Source: Siphonodentalium dalli (taxonomy: Eukaryota > Mollusca > Scaphopoda > Gadilida > Siphonodentaliidae). Taken from it: DNA of 64,000 bases. The notes beneath the pieces were generated by a model. That model ran no database searches. It worked only from the letters and a program-made list of their open reading frames with translations, and had not been told where the DNA came from. Each line of letters begins with the position of its first letter. The first letter of the stretch is position 1. Of this stretch, positions 11,309-21,824 are shown piece by piece. A program made the translations under genes and the position numbers. The stretch spans positions 83,426,324-83,490,323 of the forward strand of contig CP136061.1 in the NCBI GenBank assembly GCA_032622095.1. Direction: 5' to 3'.

Positions 11309-11470
11309 CGGCTGTAAGTCAAAATGGCCTGTTATAAGTCACCATGAACTGTTATAAATCACTGTCGCATGTTATAAGTCACCATGACCTGTTATAAGTC
11401 ACTATGGCCTGTTATAAGTCACTGTCACCTGTTATAAGTCACAATAGCTTGTTATAAGTCACCATGACTT
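11309..11470. repeat. minisatellite, 21-bp period
   Basis: Roughly eight units of the form CTGTTATAAGTCACCATGAC with substitutions at a few fixed positions. Not coding: stop codons occur in the relevant frames. Confidence 0.85.
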
Positions 11471-11512
11471 TTCGTCGTCAGTTTGCTTGATTCAGTGTAA
11501 CCGACTTGTGTA

Positions 11513-11880
11513 AGTGTAACTTCAGACGACCACGATACACATCGTAAGTGGAGGAATTGGGCCTGACGAGATCGTGGATAGTTTGTTCAGACGATTGCGA
11601 TGTCACGTGCATTGTGATATCGTAGGTTGTTCTAAAGCATGTGATTGACTACAATCGACCATTTCCAGCTACGATTTTTACGTACACACGGCTGCGATTA
11701 CGTCGCAAGTGGAGGTAACCAAGGATACGCCACGATATCGCATCTAAAATCAAACACTGTCTGATATTATTTTTTTGACCTACGATATAGACGTAAGCAT
11801 GCGCACTCCATCTTCCTGTTACTGCCTACGACGGAAATCCTTCCACTTACGATTGAATCGTGGTCGTCTGAAGGTTCACT
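11513..11880. mobile_element. MITE with about 36-bp terminal inverted repeats
   Basis: The left end CTTCAGACGACCACGAT then ATCGTAAGTGGA is mirrored at the right by TCCACTTACGAT then ATCGTGGTCGTCTGAAG. Further ACGAT/ATCGT motifs are scattered inside. No ORF. The exact target duplication could not be fixed. Confidence 0.75.
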
Positions 11881-11884
11881 AAGT

Positions 11885-12265
11885 TCAGAGCGAAGGCATT
11901 TAAATGGTTTATTTCCCTGTGAACCGGCTTATGCCCGCTCAAAGAGCATGAATGGGTGAATGATTTGCTACACAATCACATCGATACGGGCGATCACTGG
12001 AGTGGTCTTATCACACGGCAGGTTGCATGATTTGGTGAATGATTTCTGCAGATATCGCGTTGATACGGTCGATATCCGATGTGAGATGTCTTATGTTAGT
12101 CAAACTGTCAGATGGAGTGAACGAACGGTTTCTCACAAATGAAACATCGATGCGAACGGTCACCAGAGTGGATTCTCTCATGTCTCATCACGTGACCAGG
12201 CTGCTTGATTGTGTGAATGATTTCTCGCAAATATCCCACTGCTCCCAGAGGGTATCGTCTTGTGC
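11885..12265 (-). pseudogene. decayed C2H2 fingers, 3' remnant of ZF1
   Basis: Minus-strand finger traces interrupted by stops and frameshifts: ICEKSFTQSSSLVT, then HERIHSGDRSHRC-x2-CEKPF, then further traces. They are separated from the intact array at 12735-13847 only by the piggyBac-like MITE. They are best read as the distal part of the same finger array, cut off by the insertion and since decayed. Confidence 0.7.
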
Positions 12266-12269
12266 TTAA

Positions 12270-12734
12270 CCCATTACCCAACAAAACGGCCAAAAACGCC
12301 CAAAATAAAGCTTCAACAGCCTAAAATATCTTCGGTCTGTCTAAAGAACACCATACAAATATGGATATCATTGGAACCGGTTCATTGACCACATTGTGAT
12401 GGTTACAGTTATCATGAGTTATGCCCTGTGCCAATGCATTCTCTTATATATGCGAGTCGACGATATGTCGCCTCGCATATATTAGAGAATGCATTGGTCT
12501 AAAAAAAAAAAATTAACACTTTTTACCATTTTTTCTTTCATTCTTTAACAATTTTATAAATTTTTCTTACATTTTTTAACAATTGTTATAATATTTTTCT
12601 ACATTCTTTGACAATTTTATCATTTTTAACATGTGTTAAGCCAATGCGTTCTCTTATATATGCGAGGCGACCTATGGTCGACTCGCATATATAAGAGAAT
12701 GCATTGGCACAGGGCCGTGCTGTTGGGTAAAGGG
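12270..12734. mobile_element. piggyBac-like MITE with TTAA target duplication
   Basis: Flanked by TTAA at 12266-12269 and 12735-12738. The ends are CCCATTACCCAACA at the left and, inverted, CCCTTTACCCAACA at the right, the C-C-C start being typical of piggyBac-type elements. Just inside lie two nearly perfect hairpins (12431-12497 and 12641-12707), each with arms CCAATGC(A/G)TTCTCTTATATA. The middle is AT-rich with repeated CATTTTTTAACAATT-like units. No transposase, so it would need a partner element. It interrupts the zinc-finger array. Confidence 0.85.
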
Positions 12735-13847
12735 TTAATCAAACATAACATAACTGCCCGATTGAGTGAACGATTTCTCAGTGTGAATCCTCTTGTGTGA
12801 GATCAAATTTCTCGACACGCTGAATGATTTATCACAAATATTGCATTGATATGGTCTATCTCCGGTGTGGAGCCTCTTGTGTCTCGTAAGATGGCTTGAT
12901 GTGGAGAAAGATTTATCGCAAATATTGCACTGATATGGCCTATCTCCAGTGTGGATCCTCTTGTGCGAAATCAAATTTGCCGATACACTGAATAATTTTT
13001 CACAAATATCACATTGATACGGGCGTTCGCCGGAGTGGATTCTCTTATGTCTCGTCAGGCTGCTCGAATCGGTGAATGCTTTTTCACAAATATCACATTG
13101 ATAATGTCGATCTCCGGTGTGTATCCTCTTATGCAAAGTCAAATATCCAGAACGGGTGAATAATTTTTCGCAAATATCGCATTGATACGGCCGATGGCCG
13201 GAGTGGATTCTTTTATGGCGCATCAGGTCGCTTGATCCGAAAAATGATTTCTCGCAAATATCGCACTGATACGGTCGATCTCCGGTGTGTATCCTCTTAT
13301 GTCTCGTTACGTCGCTTGATTTGTTGAATGCTTTGTCACATATCTCACACCGATACGGTCGATCTCCAGTGTGAATTCTCTTGTGTGCAGCCAAATGTCC
13401 TGACCGGGTGAATGATTTACCACAAATATCGCATTGATACGGCCGAGCGCCGGAGTGCATTATCTTATGTCTTGTCAGGTTGCTTGGTTGAGTGAATGAT
13501 TTCTGGCAAATATCACACTGATATGGTCGATCACCGGTGTGAATTCTCTTGTGTTCGGTCAAACTGCCAGAGTGAGTGAATGATTTCTCACATATGTCAC
13601 AACTATAGGGTCGATCTCCAGTATGAATCCTTTTGTGTGAAATCAAATTTCCTGACACACTGAATGATTTTTCACAAATATCACATTGGTATTTGCCGGA
13701 GTGAATTCTCTGATGTATTGTCAGGCCGCTTGATTTAGTGAATAATTTCTCGCAAATGTCGCACTGATATGGACGGTCTCCAGAGTGAATCATCCTATGA
13801 TTAATCAAATATAACAACAGCCCGGTTGAGTGAACGATTTCCCACAA
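12735..13847 (-). CDS. ZF1: C2H2 zinc-finger protein, 12 fingers, 3'-truncated
   Basis: 370 residues made almost entirely of C2H2 fingers of the form YxCDICxKxF-x5-L-x2-HKRIH, joined by HTGDRP or HSGDRP linkers. Twelve complete fingers follow a half finger at residues 1-26. Such proteins bind DNA in the nucleus, one finger per about 3 bp; helix positions vary between fingers (for example RSGHLAA, PSNLTR, SSDLMR), as expected for specificity residues. No KRAB, SCAN, ZAD or BTB domain is visible, and any 5' exon is outside this frame. The end is abnormal: after finger 12 the linker breaks off and the last codons run into the TTAA of the piggyBac-like MITE, whose T-T-A supplies the stop. The start Met lies inside a degraded finger, so the true N-terminus is uncertain. 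Confidence 0.8.
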   Translation of the reverse strand: MWEIVHSTGLLLYLINHRMIHSGDRPYQCDICEKLFTKSSGLTIHQRIHSGKYQCDICEKSFSVSGNLISHKRIHTGDRPYSCDICEKSFTHSGSLTEHKRIHTGDRPYQCDICQKSFTQPSNLTRHKIMHSGARPYQCDICGKSFTRSGHLAAHKRIHTGDRPYRCEICDKAFNKSSDVTRHKRIHTGDRPYQCDICEKSFFGSSDLMRHKRIHSGHRPYQCDICEKLFTRSGYLTLHKRIHTGDRHYQCDICEKAFTDSSSLTRHKRIHSGERPYQCDICEKLFSVSANLISHKRIHTGDRPYQCNICDKSFSTSSHLTRHKRLHTGDRPYQCNICDKSFSVSRNLISHKRIHTEKSFTQSGSYVMFD

Positions 13848-14110
13848 ATATCACAACTGCATTTATACATGTCTACAGGCAATCGCCGAAATGAGTTATT
13901 TTATAATCTGCCAGATGGTGTGAATAAGTGAATGAATTTCCGCATATATCACATTTAAATGGTTTGTCACCGGTGCGAATAATCTTGGACATCTTGTGTG
14001 CAGTTAAATTCCCGAAGTTGTGAATAACTACTCACATACATGATTATCATATTGATGTTGCCGATCAGAGTGAATCGGTTTAGTGAATATCCACCAAAGG
14101 AACACGAATT
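13848..14110 (-). pseudogene. decayed N-terminal fingers upstream of ZF1
   Basis: The minus strand shows GDKPFKCDICGNSFTYS and NFGNLTAHK with stops and frame changes between them. These are the counterparts of the first fingers of ZF2 and ZF3 (compare KTSGNLTA in ZF3), so the 5' part of the ZF1 coding region is probably broken. Confidence 0.65.
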
Positions 14111-14315
14111 TGTCGTCACTTTTGAGTTTGAGACGTTCTGTCCGATGTATAGGCATACACGGACTAGCTTTGACAACTCAATGCTTTCACTAAATTATAC
14201 GTCCCCTCCATTTGTGCAGTGTTTAATTTGCCTCCTAGACCTACGACCTAGATCCAATTGAGAAAGAGAACCAGCTAGCAGATGTACAATCTCTACTCTG
14301 TTCCTTTGTCCCCGA

Positions 14316-14374
14316 CGTCATAAAATATTTGGTACCGACTATTAGATACACTTGTTGGGTGTTCTAGTTCGGGA
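14316..14374 (-). promoter_or_regulatory. conserved block upstream of ZF1
   Basis: AATATTTGGTACYGACT and TAGATACACTTGTTGGGTGTT are shared with 33496-33560 and 61763-61828, each 0.5-0.65 kb upstream of a zinc-finger frame on the same strand. It is likely a promoter, 5' UTR or first-exon remnant kept since the duplications; which of these cannot be told from sequence. The ZF1 copy ends abruptly where the large inverted repeat begins. Confidence 0.5.
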
Positions 14375-14499
14375 GCCAGGATGGATTTTAATTACACTAT
14401 CGCGCAAGGAAGGTTTGGTGCTCTCGATTTGTTGGCGGTGAAGGATCATTATGGAAAACTAATTTCTTAAGTTGCACATTCCTGGCGTTTAGGGGCCAG

Positions 14500-14990
14500 A
14501 TGGCCATCCAAAAAATGACTTTTAATTACACTATCGCGCAAGTCCACCATCTTCACATTGAATACTCTATTAGATCCTATTATCTTCACTGATCATAAAA
14601 ACATAACTTAATAATAAGAACGGAAATTTCCTGGCGTTTTCAAATAAGAAGGGGTCTTCCAAAAATGTCAAAATTTCACTTTTAATTACACAATCGTGCA
14701 AGTCCATCATTTTTTCCTGGAATAGTCTCCTGTATTCACTGATCATAAAAACACAACTTAAGAACGGAAATTTTACTGGCATTTTCATATAAGAAGGGGT
14801 CTTCTAATGGGACCCAAAAATTTCAAAATTTCACTTTTAATTACACAATCGCGCAGGTCCACCATTTTTACCTGGAATAACCTATTATGTTCACTGATCA
14901 TAAACACAACTTAAGAAAGCAAATTTTCTGGCGTTTTCATATAAGAAGAGGTCCATAGGTGGTACCAAAAATACCCCACATATATGTAGT
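14500..14990. repeat. tandem repeat block, left arm
   Basis: Units of about 130-165 bp with TTTTAATTACACAATCGCGC, CACTGATCATAAAAACACAA and CTGGCGTTTTCA(A/T)ATAAGAAG, repeated about four times. The inverse block in the other arm is 21236-21824. Confidence 0.8.
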
Positions 14991-15214
14991 TCTTGGTGTG
15001 ACAATATATAATCATTTAGTAACTCAAGCTTAAAACATGGCATACAGAAGTGAAACATATTTCCTGTTTAAAAATAAAAAAAACATCAAACACTAAAGCT
15101 TCTTGGAACAATTACGTTTGATATTAATTGTCAAGATCGTAGAACATAAACACGGAAAGCTCCATTAAGCAATTGAGTTCGGCATCTATTGACATTTTGA
15201 CAATGAATGTATAT

Positions 15215-16406
15215 CTATGGGTCAATTTCGTCATCAGTGTCTGAGTCATCAGCACAACCAGGTATACGGCCATCGTCCGTATCATCGTTGTCACATTCCG
15301 GTTGTTCTGTGATTACCGACTTTGGCATATGTGGCCCATCGAACCAGATGATCCAATACGATCCATCAACAAGTTTCCATTCACTGCCAGGATCATTGGG
15401 CAGACTGTTATCAACCACAGCATGCCACATATTATTCACACACTTAGCCCTGTCAATTTGCTGATGCACAACAGACGTGCAAGGTGGAATACTACTCCAT
15501 ACAGTCCTTTCAGCTTTGATAACGGTCCGTTTTCATCCTTCGGCCCAAAAGCTTTCTAAAAACTTTGAATCTGTATTCGTTAATTGAGATGGGTTTGCGG
15601 GCACCATATAACGTACATGTATACTGTTCAAGCATCACGTACATTTCTTCTGAAACAGATCCTGAGACCAAGTCTGTAAATGCTTCAAGATATCGATCGT
15701 CGCGATCTATAGAAGAGCAAAAGGGCGTTTATTGCCCTTCCGAGCAAAAGCGGCCGTATAATCGCACCTGGTGTAGACGTTACGATAAAATTTGTATCTG
15801 CAGCTCGTACTACGATGTTACCAACGGGTATTTCATTATCAATATCCACCATGTGTAGACAAACCCTTGTGTCTGCCTCAGGATGATCACAATACAGACT
15901 GTTCATGGTCTGCTTCTCGACACTGCCATCGACAACAACAAACTTCACACACTCTTCGGCAAAGCCAAGGTACACGTCCCTGTCGATCAAGACATGTGTG
16001 TGGTGTGAAGAAGACCAATCTTTGGCAAAAAATCGAGGCAGCTGCTTTTTGAAAGATGTAGATTTCAATGCTTTAGACGTATATTTAGGGATCAACTGCT
16101 CAGGTTACCATGTATGTGACCTGCTCAGCACCTCTGCATTCTCGTTCACAGTCCTGGATGGAAGTTCCACGTATATATGTGTCGAACACCACGTCGATTC
16201 GTTTGGACGTTAGGTTTAATAGCATGTGAAGCACGACACGAGAGAGTGCACCATATGTCGGGGGAAAAGCCGTCGGTAGGCAGTGCAGCAGGAAATTGCC
16301 ACCGACGATGGCAGATAGAGAGTGGTACCGATGTCAATGGGTATTGAAGAAGGAATTCTATGTCATCTTCACGTTTAGTTGCGAGGATTGCTATTCTTCC
16401 TAGCAT
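15215..16406 (-). pseudogene. decayed ORF, possible PIN/FEN-like family (left arm)
   Basis: Read on the minus strand in pieces: 16146-16406 (residues like MLGRIAILATKRE and FLLQYPLTSVPLSI), 15685-16095 (KKQLPRFFAKDWSSS; later CDHPEADTRVCLHM and GNIVVRAADT) and 15215-15469 (an acidic tail ending DTDDEIDP). Stops and frameshifts separate them. The E-A-D-T-R segment, then V-V-R-A-A-D-T, then a hydrophobic run, is reminiscent of the acidic motifs of PIN/FEN-type nucleases, and similar ORFs are widespread and repetitive in invertebrate genomes. That assignment is from memory and tentative. The same ORF lies in the right arm. Confidence 0.55.
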
Positions 16407-16410
16407 ATCC

Positions 16411-16691
16411 CTCGTGTAGCGGAGCTCTTTAACAACATTTTTTCGCGCCCTTGTTTAAGAAGGTTTTCAGTTTATTTCTGGAGATGGGTCTCTCAACGCG
16501 ATCTGGATCACCCGTACATTCTTTCACAAAATCGTGCTGGAGTAACAATGAGAAGTAAAGCCGCACTTATCAGCGCTGCATTTGAACTATGTGGACTACA
16601 TACAACTAATGATGTCCGAGCTGAACTGACTGGCAGACTGACAGTAGGATTGATCGTGACAATGATGACCCCAACAAGCTTCTCATCTGTA
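16411..16691. other. left part of loop, nothing firmly recognised
   Basis: Unique sequence between the left arm and the GGTACTC element. A 62-residue minus-strand frame here has no recognisable domain. Confidence 0.4.
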
Positions 16692-17487
16692 TACACTCTT
16701 AAAAATATAGGTACTTCAGAGTACCTATGTAGGTACTAAGCTTTGTCCCAGGGGGAGTACCAACTTTTTGGTACTCTGGAGTACCAAAAGTTTAGGTACT
16801 CTAGAGTACCAAAATGTTTGGTACTCTGGAGTACCAACTTCTTGGTACTCTAGAGTACCAAATTGTTGGTACTCTGGATTACCTAATAATTATTCAAGTT
16901 CTACCCGGGCATTGTGCATATAATACCCACCCCGCATTTATGTCACCGAAGCCATGACGCTCACGATATGAGGTGCCAAGAAATAGATGCTTTCATGATA
17001 CGCCCTATATATTATCTGAAGTACCAAAATATCAAGACAGGTATTCTGAAGTATTTAGGTACTACGCATAGATCCAGAAATTTGATACTCCAGAGAACAA
17101 AACAGCCCTGATACCGGCAAATTTAACAATGTGACATGTTAGATTCCAAATTATGCTGCCGCGTTTAAACATCCAATTAAGTACAAAACCACAAAGACTC
17201 CCTTGCATAGTGCTAAATGAAATAATCCGACAGATCTACGACCGCGAGTCGACGGGCGGCCATTTTTCACTTTAATTTTATCGTTTGCACACGGCACTCG
17301 ATATTGACACACCCACGGTCTCACCCAATCAGCATGGAGACAACGATTGGCACTCTGTGGAGTACCAACTCATGTGGTTCTATAACGCTAAACAGGCTCT
17401 AAAGGCTTATAGTACCAAGCTGTCTGGTACTATCGCGGCTTTTGGTTCCATGGGGTACCTAAATCGATTGCTTTATTTGAGAGTGTA
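16692..17487 (+). mobile_element. GGTACTC-rich MITE, copy 1
   Basis: The ends are TACACTCTTAAA and, inverted, TACACTCTCAAA, with TA at both outer edges, suggesting a TA target. Its first 250 bp hold repeated palindromes of the form GGTACTCTAGAGTACC. The other half holds a 76-residue frame (17285-17515) starting MHTALDID, also open in the copies at 40891-41706 and 47658-48473 (inverted orientation). It sits in the loop of the giant inverted repeat and is probably a secondary insertion. Confidence 0.8.
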
Positions 17488-17515
17488 CAGGCTAACGCAA
17501 ATCCATTTACTCTGA
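17285..17515 (+). CDS. small ORF in GGTACTC MITE
   Basis: 76 residues beginning MHTALDIDTPTVSPNQ. The same frame is open in two other copies (82 residues at 40845-41093 and 47612-47860, minus strand), with differences such as HGDNDWHS versus LGANDWPS. No known domain. It reads over GTACC motifs and ends just past the terminal repeat, so an accidental frame in a young repeat is the simplest explanation; selection cannot be judged from three copies. Confidence 0.25.
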   Translation: MHTALDIDTPTVSPNQHGDNDWHSVEYQLMWFYNAKQALKAYSTKLSGTIAAFGSMGYLNRLLYLRVYRLTQIHLL

Positions 17516-17646
17516 AAACAAACGCCCCCTTGAACGTACAGGCCAGTTTGCCTGTACTGAAATTAGCGATTCCTTATTAACAATAAGTTGGCAAGTTGGC
17601 AAACAGAATCACGACGATTTAACCATGAGAAAGAGCTCCGAGGGAT

Positions 17647-18989
17647 ATGCTGGGGAAAATACCAATCCTTGCAACTAAACGTGACGTTTACATAGAATTC
17701 CTTCTTCAATTCCCATTGACATCGGTACCACTCTCTATCTGCAAGACTGACGGTACAATGGCTCACACGGACAAGAGTTCATTATTCCCATTGCTCGAGG
17801 GGAAGGTCATTGACCATGGGACTCAAAAAGTCGTAGATGCTCACATCGTCGATGGCAATTTCCTGCTGCAATGCTTATCGTCGGCTTTACCCCCGACAAA
17901 TTGTTGACTCACTCGTGTCATGCTTCACATACTCTTAAACCTAAAGTCGTCCAAACGAATCGACGTGGTGTTCGACACATATGTAGAACCTTCCATCAAG
18001 GACTGTGAACGAGAACGCAGAGGTGCTGAGCAGGTCACATACGACGCGTGATAACCGGTCCTGATCAGTTGATCCCTAAAGATGTGTCTAAAGCATTTAA
18101 ATCTATATCTTTCAAGAAACAGCTGCCTCGATTTTTTGCCAAATATTGGTCTTCTTCACACCACACACATGTCTTGATCGACAGGGAATACACCTTCGCT
18201 TTGACGAAGAGTATATGTGGCGTTTATTGTTGTCGATGGCAATGTCGAGAAGCAGACCGTGGAAAGTCTGTATTGTGATCATCTGGAGCCAGACACAATG
18301 TTTGTCTGCACATTGTGGATGTTGATCATGAAATACCAGTTGGTAACATCGTAGAACGAGCTGCAGACACAGTTATACTCGTAATTCTATTGCATCACAT
18401 ACATACAGTTAAATCTATTATCTGGATGGATGTTGGTACAACTGGACGTGGTAACAGACGCTACGTGAAAGTTTCAGCTGTGTCTGAGGAAATATGAGAA
18501 ACTATCTGTTCTGCGCTGCCAGCATTTCACGCATACAGCGGGTGCTATTATGGAAGGGCAAGAAATGCCCTTTTGCTCTTCTTGATCCCGACGATCGATA
18601 TTCTGAAGCATTTGCAGACTTGGCCTCATGATCTGTTTCAGAAGAAACGTACGAGGCGCCTGAAGAGTATACATGTACACTATATGGTGCCCGCTAACCC
18701 ATCCCAATTAACGAATACAGATTCAAAGTGTTCTAGAATTTAAGCTTTTGGGCAAAGAATGAAAACTGACCGTTATCATAGCGTAAAGGACTATACGGTA
18801 GTAGTATTCCGCCTTGCAATTCTGTTTTGCGTCAGAAAATTGACAGGGCTATCTATCTGGTTCGACGGGCCACAGATGTCAGAGTCAGTAATCCCAGAAC
18901 AACCGGAATGTTACAATGATCACACGGACGATGAACGTGTACCTGGTTGTGCTGATGACTTCGACACTGATGACGAAATTGACCCATAA
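17647..18989 (+). pseudogene. decayed ORF, possible PIN/FEN-like family (right arm)
   Basis: The mirror copy of 15215-16406, more complete at its start: MLGKIPILATKRD and FLLQFPLTSVPLSI, then HTDKSSLFPLLEGKV and VVDAHIVDGNFLLQ, then KRIDVVFDTYVEPSIKDCER before a stop. After further breaks come KKQLPRFFAKYWSSS, VDHEIPVGNIVERAADT, WMDVGTTGRGNRRYVKVS, ICSALPAFHAYSGC and the tail ending DTDDEIDP. FDTYVEPSIKDCERERRG and LPAFHA-x-SGC recall an invertebrate repeat-ORF family, in which an EADT motif and a T-G-C-D-like motif could correspond to FEN/PIN active-site and helix-turn-helix elements (inference). At least three breaks show it is not functional. Confidence 0.6.
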
Positions 18990-19302
18990 TAATGCATTCA
19001 TTGTCATCTGTTAATAGATGCCGAGCTCATTGCTTAATGAAGCTTTCCGTGTTTATGTTCTATGATATTGACAATTAATACCAAGCGCAATTATTCCACA
19101 AAGCTTTATTGTTCAAGGTGTTTAATGTTTTTTTTATTTTGAAACAAGAATATGTTTCAATTCTGTATGCCATGTTTTAATCTTGAGTTACGACATGCTT
19201 ATATATTGTCACACAAAAAACTACATATGTGTCTGTTGTACCACCCATGGACCTCTTCTTATATGAAAACGCCAGGAAATTTCCATTCTTCAGTTGTGTT
19301 TT

Positions 19303-21235
19303 CGGGTCTTAAGATACATTATAATAAAACGCAGGCAGTGTGGATTGATACCAAAGCAGATTGTACAGAAACTATATGTGACAGGTGGAAACTAAACTGG
19401 AATCCGGAGACATTTAAAATGCTTGGCATAGAATTTCACAATGACACTGAACGTATGATTGTTATTAATTTCTCAAAAGGTCTGATCCAATTGAAAAAAC
19501 ACTCTTGTTGCGTGGAGGAAACGCAATCTTACTGTGCTGGGTAGATTAACAGTACTAAGATCACTTGCTATTTCAAAACTAGTGCACCTTTTCTTAGCGC
19601 AACCAAATCCCCCGGACCAATTTATTAAAGATTTGAAAAAAACAATGTTTGGTTTTATTTGGAATAATGGACCTGATAGAATAAATAGAAAACAACTCAC
19701 CCAAGATTATACCGCGGGCGGATGCAAGATGGTTGAAATTAACTCGTTTATAAATTCTTTGAAAATATCATGGGTTAAACGGGTGATAACACAACAGTCT
19801 ACATGGGTTTCTGTATTAGAAAATTCTGCACCTATATTTCAAAATTGTTGGTACCTTATGGCACCTACCATCCTGAAAAAACAATCCAAATCAATTGATA
19901 ATCAATTTTGGAAAGATGTGATAAAAGCTTGGATGTTATACTGCGACAAAATAAAGCCGAAAACCCAGTGTGAATTTAAATCTCTACCTCTAATTAGCTT
20001 GGTAGACACTGTCAATTTTGTAGAACCTCGCTTGAAAGTATTCATGAAGGACAATATGACGTACATATCTGACTTCCAAGACTCGTCCGGAAATTTATTA
20101 ACACACGAAGACTTTATTTCATTACAAGGAATAAAACTTGATTTCTTGACGTATAATGGAATCATAAAATCTATAACAATGCGTGAAAAATCCCTAAGTA
20201 AAAGCGATAATATACTGTATCCTCTAGTTCCGTTTCAACTGAAATCCATACTTACGCCAAATTGTACTAAATCGGCATATAAACTACTGCTGCCCACAGG
20301 ATTGCCATATAAACAAATTCGTAAATGGGAAGCCAAAATGAACAAATCCCATACTACAGAATGGTGGACCGAGGTTTTCCGCTGTCCGTTCTATCATGCC
20401 AATGATGTTAAGATTAAATGGTTCCAGTATAGAATTAACACACGCATAATTTGTACGAACAAATTGTTAAAAACAATCAAAATTAATAACGACGATTCGT
20501 GCTCTTTCTGCAAAAACAATATTGAATCGATATCGCATATCTTCTGGGAATGCCCTATTATTCAAACATTCTGGAAAAATGTGGAGATGTTGGTATATAA
20601 TATCACAAGTTACAGAATGCATTTAACCGTAGAAATGGCAATATTTAGCACTTCGCCCGAGAAAGAGCATACACCATGGGTACGATTCTTCTTATTGTTT
20701 GTCAGATACCATATTTATAGATCAAAGTGGAACAACAATACACCAAATATTAATGGCCTAAAAAGACAACTAAACGCATATTTTCTGGCAGAACGTGTAT
20801 CTTACTATAATCAATGTAGATATAATCAGTTCATACGACGATGGTCCTATTTAGGACAGTTGCTTCTCGTTATTCGTTATGATATATATTTTTCATAGTG
20901 CTGCTCTGGGATATTCCACACTGCCTGTGCGTGTTTATATAACAACAATATAACTTTACTATGACATATATAGACATCCTGATCTATAGATGTTTTCAAA
21001 AAAAAACCAAACAACCCATTATTATTTCAAATGACCATTGACTATATACACCTGTGTATTTGTATATGCCCTTCCCCACCTACCCCTCCCCACAAATTTA
21101 AAAAACAGACAAAAAGGCGGCAAAACAATTGATAAGAAATTTTTACAAATTGTATAAGATGTATATGTATTTGTTCTTTGTTTCTTTTCTTACCCTGAAA
21201 TTATTTTGTCTGAATAAAAATATTATAAAAAAAAA
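19303..21235 (+). mobile_element. 5'-truncated Tx1/L1-like LINE with target duplication
   Basis: Perfect 9-bp direct repeats TTGTGTTTT flank it at 19294-19302 and 21236-21244. The 3' end is A-rich (ATTATAAAAAAAA). Its coding content is the end of a reverse-transcriptase ORF. It lies inside the tandem-repeat block of the giant inverted repeat's right arm: deleting it and one duplication restores AGTTGTGTTTTTATGATCAG, which matches the left arm. It is therefore younger than the inverted repeat. Confidence 0.9.
19308..20898 (+). pseudogene. LINE ORF2 C-terminal region (Tx1/L1-like)
   Basis: Two overlapping frames. The first (to about 19544) has SGLKIHYNKTQAVWID and FKMLGIEF, the end of the reverse-transcriptase palm/thumb. 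The second (454 residues, 19534-20898) has LTVLRSLAISKLVHL, PNPPDQFIKDLKKTMFGFIW and AGGCKM, then a C-terminal zinc-knuckle-like motif CSFCKNNIESISHIFWEC (C-x2-C-x7-H-x4-C). This order is characteristic of L1/Tx1-type elements. A one-base frameshift near 19500-19535 separates the frames. The endonuclease and catalytic YXDD region are absent through 5' truncation. In its working form the protein reverse-transcribes its RNA at a nicked target. Confidence 0.85.
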
Positions 21236-21824
21236 TTGTGTTTTTATGATCAGTGAATACAGGAGATTATTCCAGGAAAAAATGTTGGACTTGCACGATT
21301 GTGTAATTAAAAGTGAAATTTTGACATTTTTGCCCCCTAGAAGACCCCTTCTTATTTGAAAACGAGAGGAAATTTTGCTTTCTTAAGTTGTGCTTTTATG
21401 GTCAGTGAATTCAGTAGACTATTCCAGGAAAAATGGTGGACAAATTACGCGATTGTGTAATCAAAAGTGAAATTTTGACATTTTTGGGTCCCCCTAGAAG
21501 ACCCCTTCTTATTTGAAAACGCCAGGAAGTTTGCGTTCTTAAGTTGAGTTTTTATGATCAGTGAATACAGTAGACTATTCCAGAAAAAAATGGTGGACTT
21601 GCGCGATTGTGTAATTAAAAGTTAAATTTTGACATGTGTGGGTCCCCCTAGAAGACCCCTTCTTATTTGAAAACGCCAGGAAATTTCCGTTCTTAAGTTA
21701 TGATTTTATGATCAGTGAACATAATAAGAGTATTCAATGTAAAGGTGGTGGACTTGCGCGATAATGTAATTAAAATTCATTTTTGGGGTTTTGGAGGGCC
21801 ATCTGGCCCCTAAACGCCAGGAAT
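21236..21824. repeat. tandem repeat block, right arm
   Basis: About four units of 150-155 bp: TTTTATGATCAGTGAATACAG, TTGCGCGATTGTGTAATTAAAA, AGACCCCTTCTTATTTGAAA. It is the reverse complement of 14500-14990 and ends GGCCATCTGGCCCCTAAACG, as in the left arm near 14500. Confidence 0.85.
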
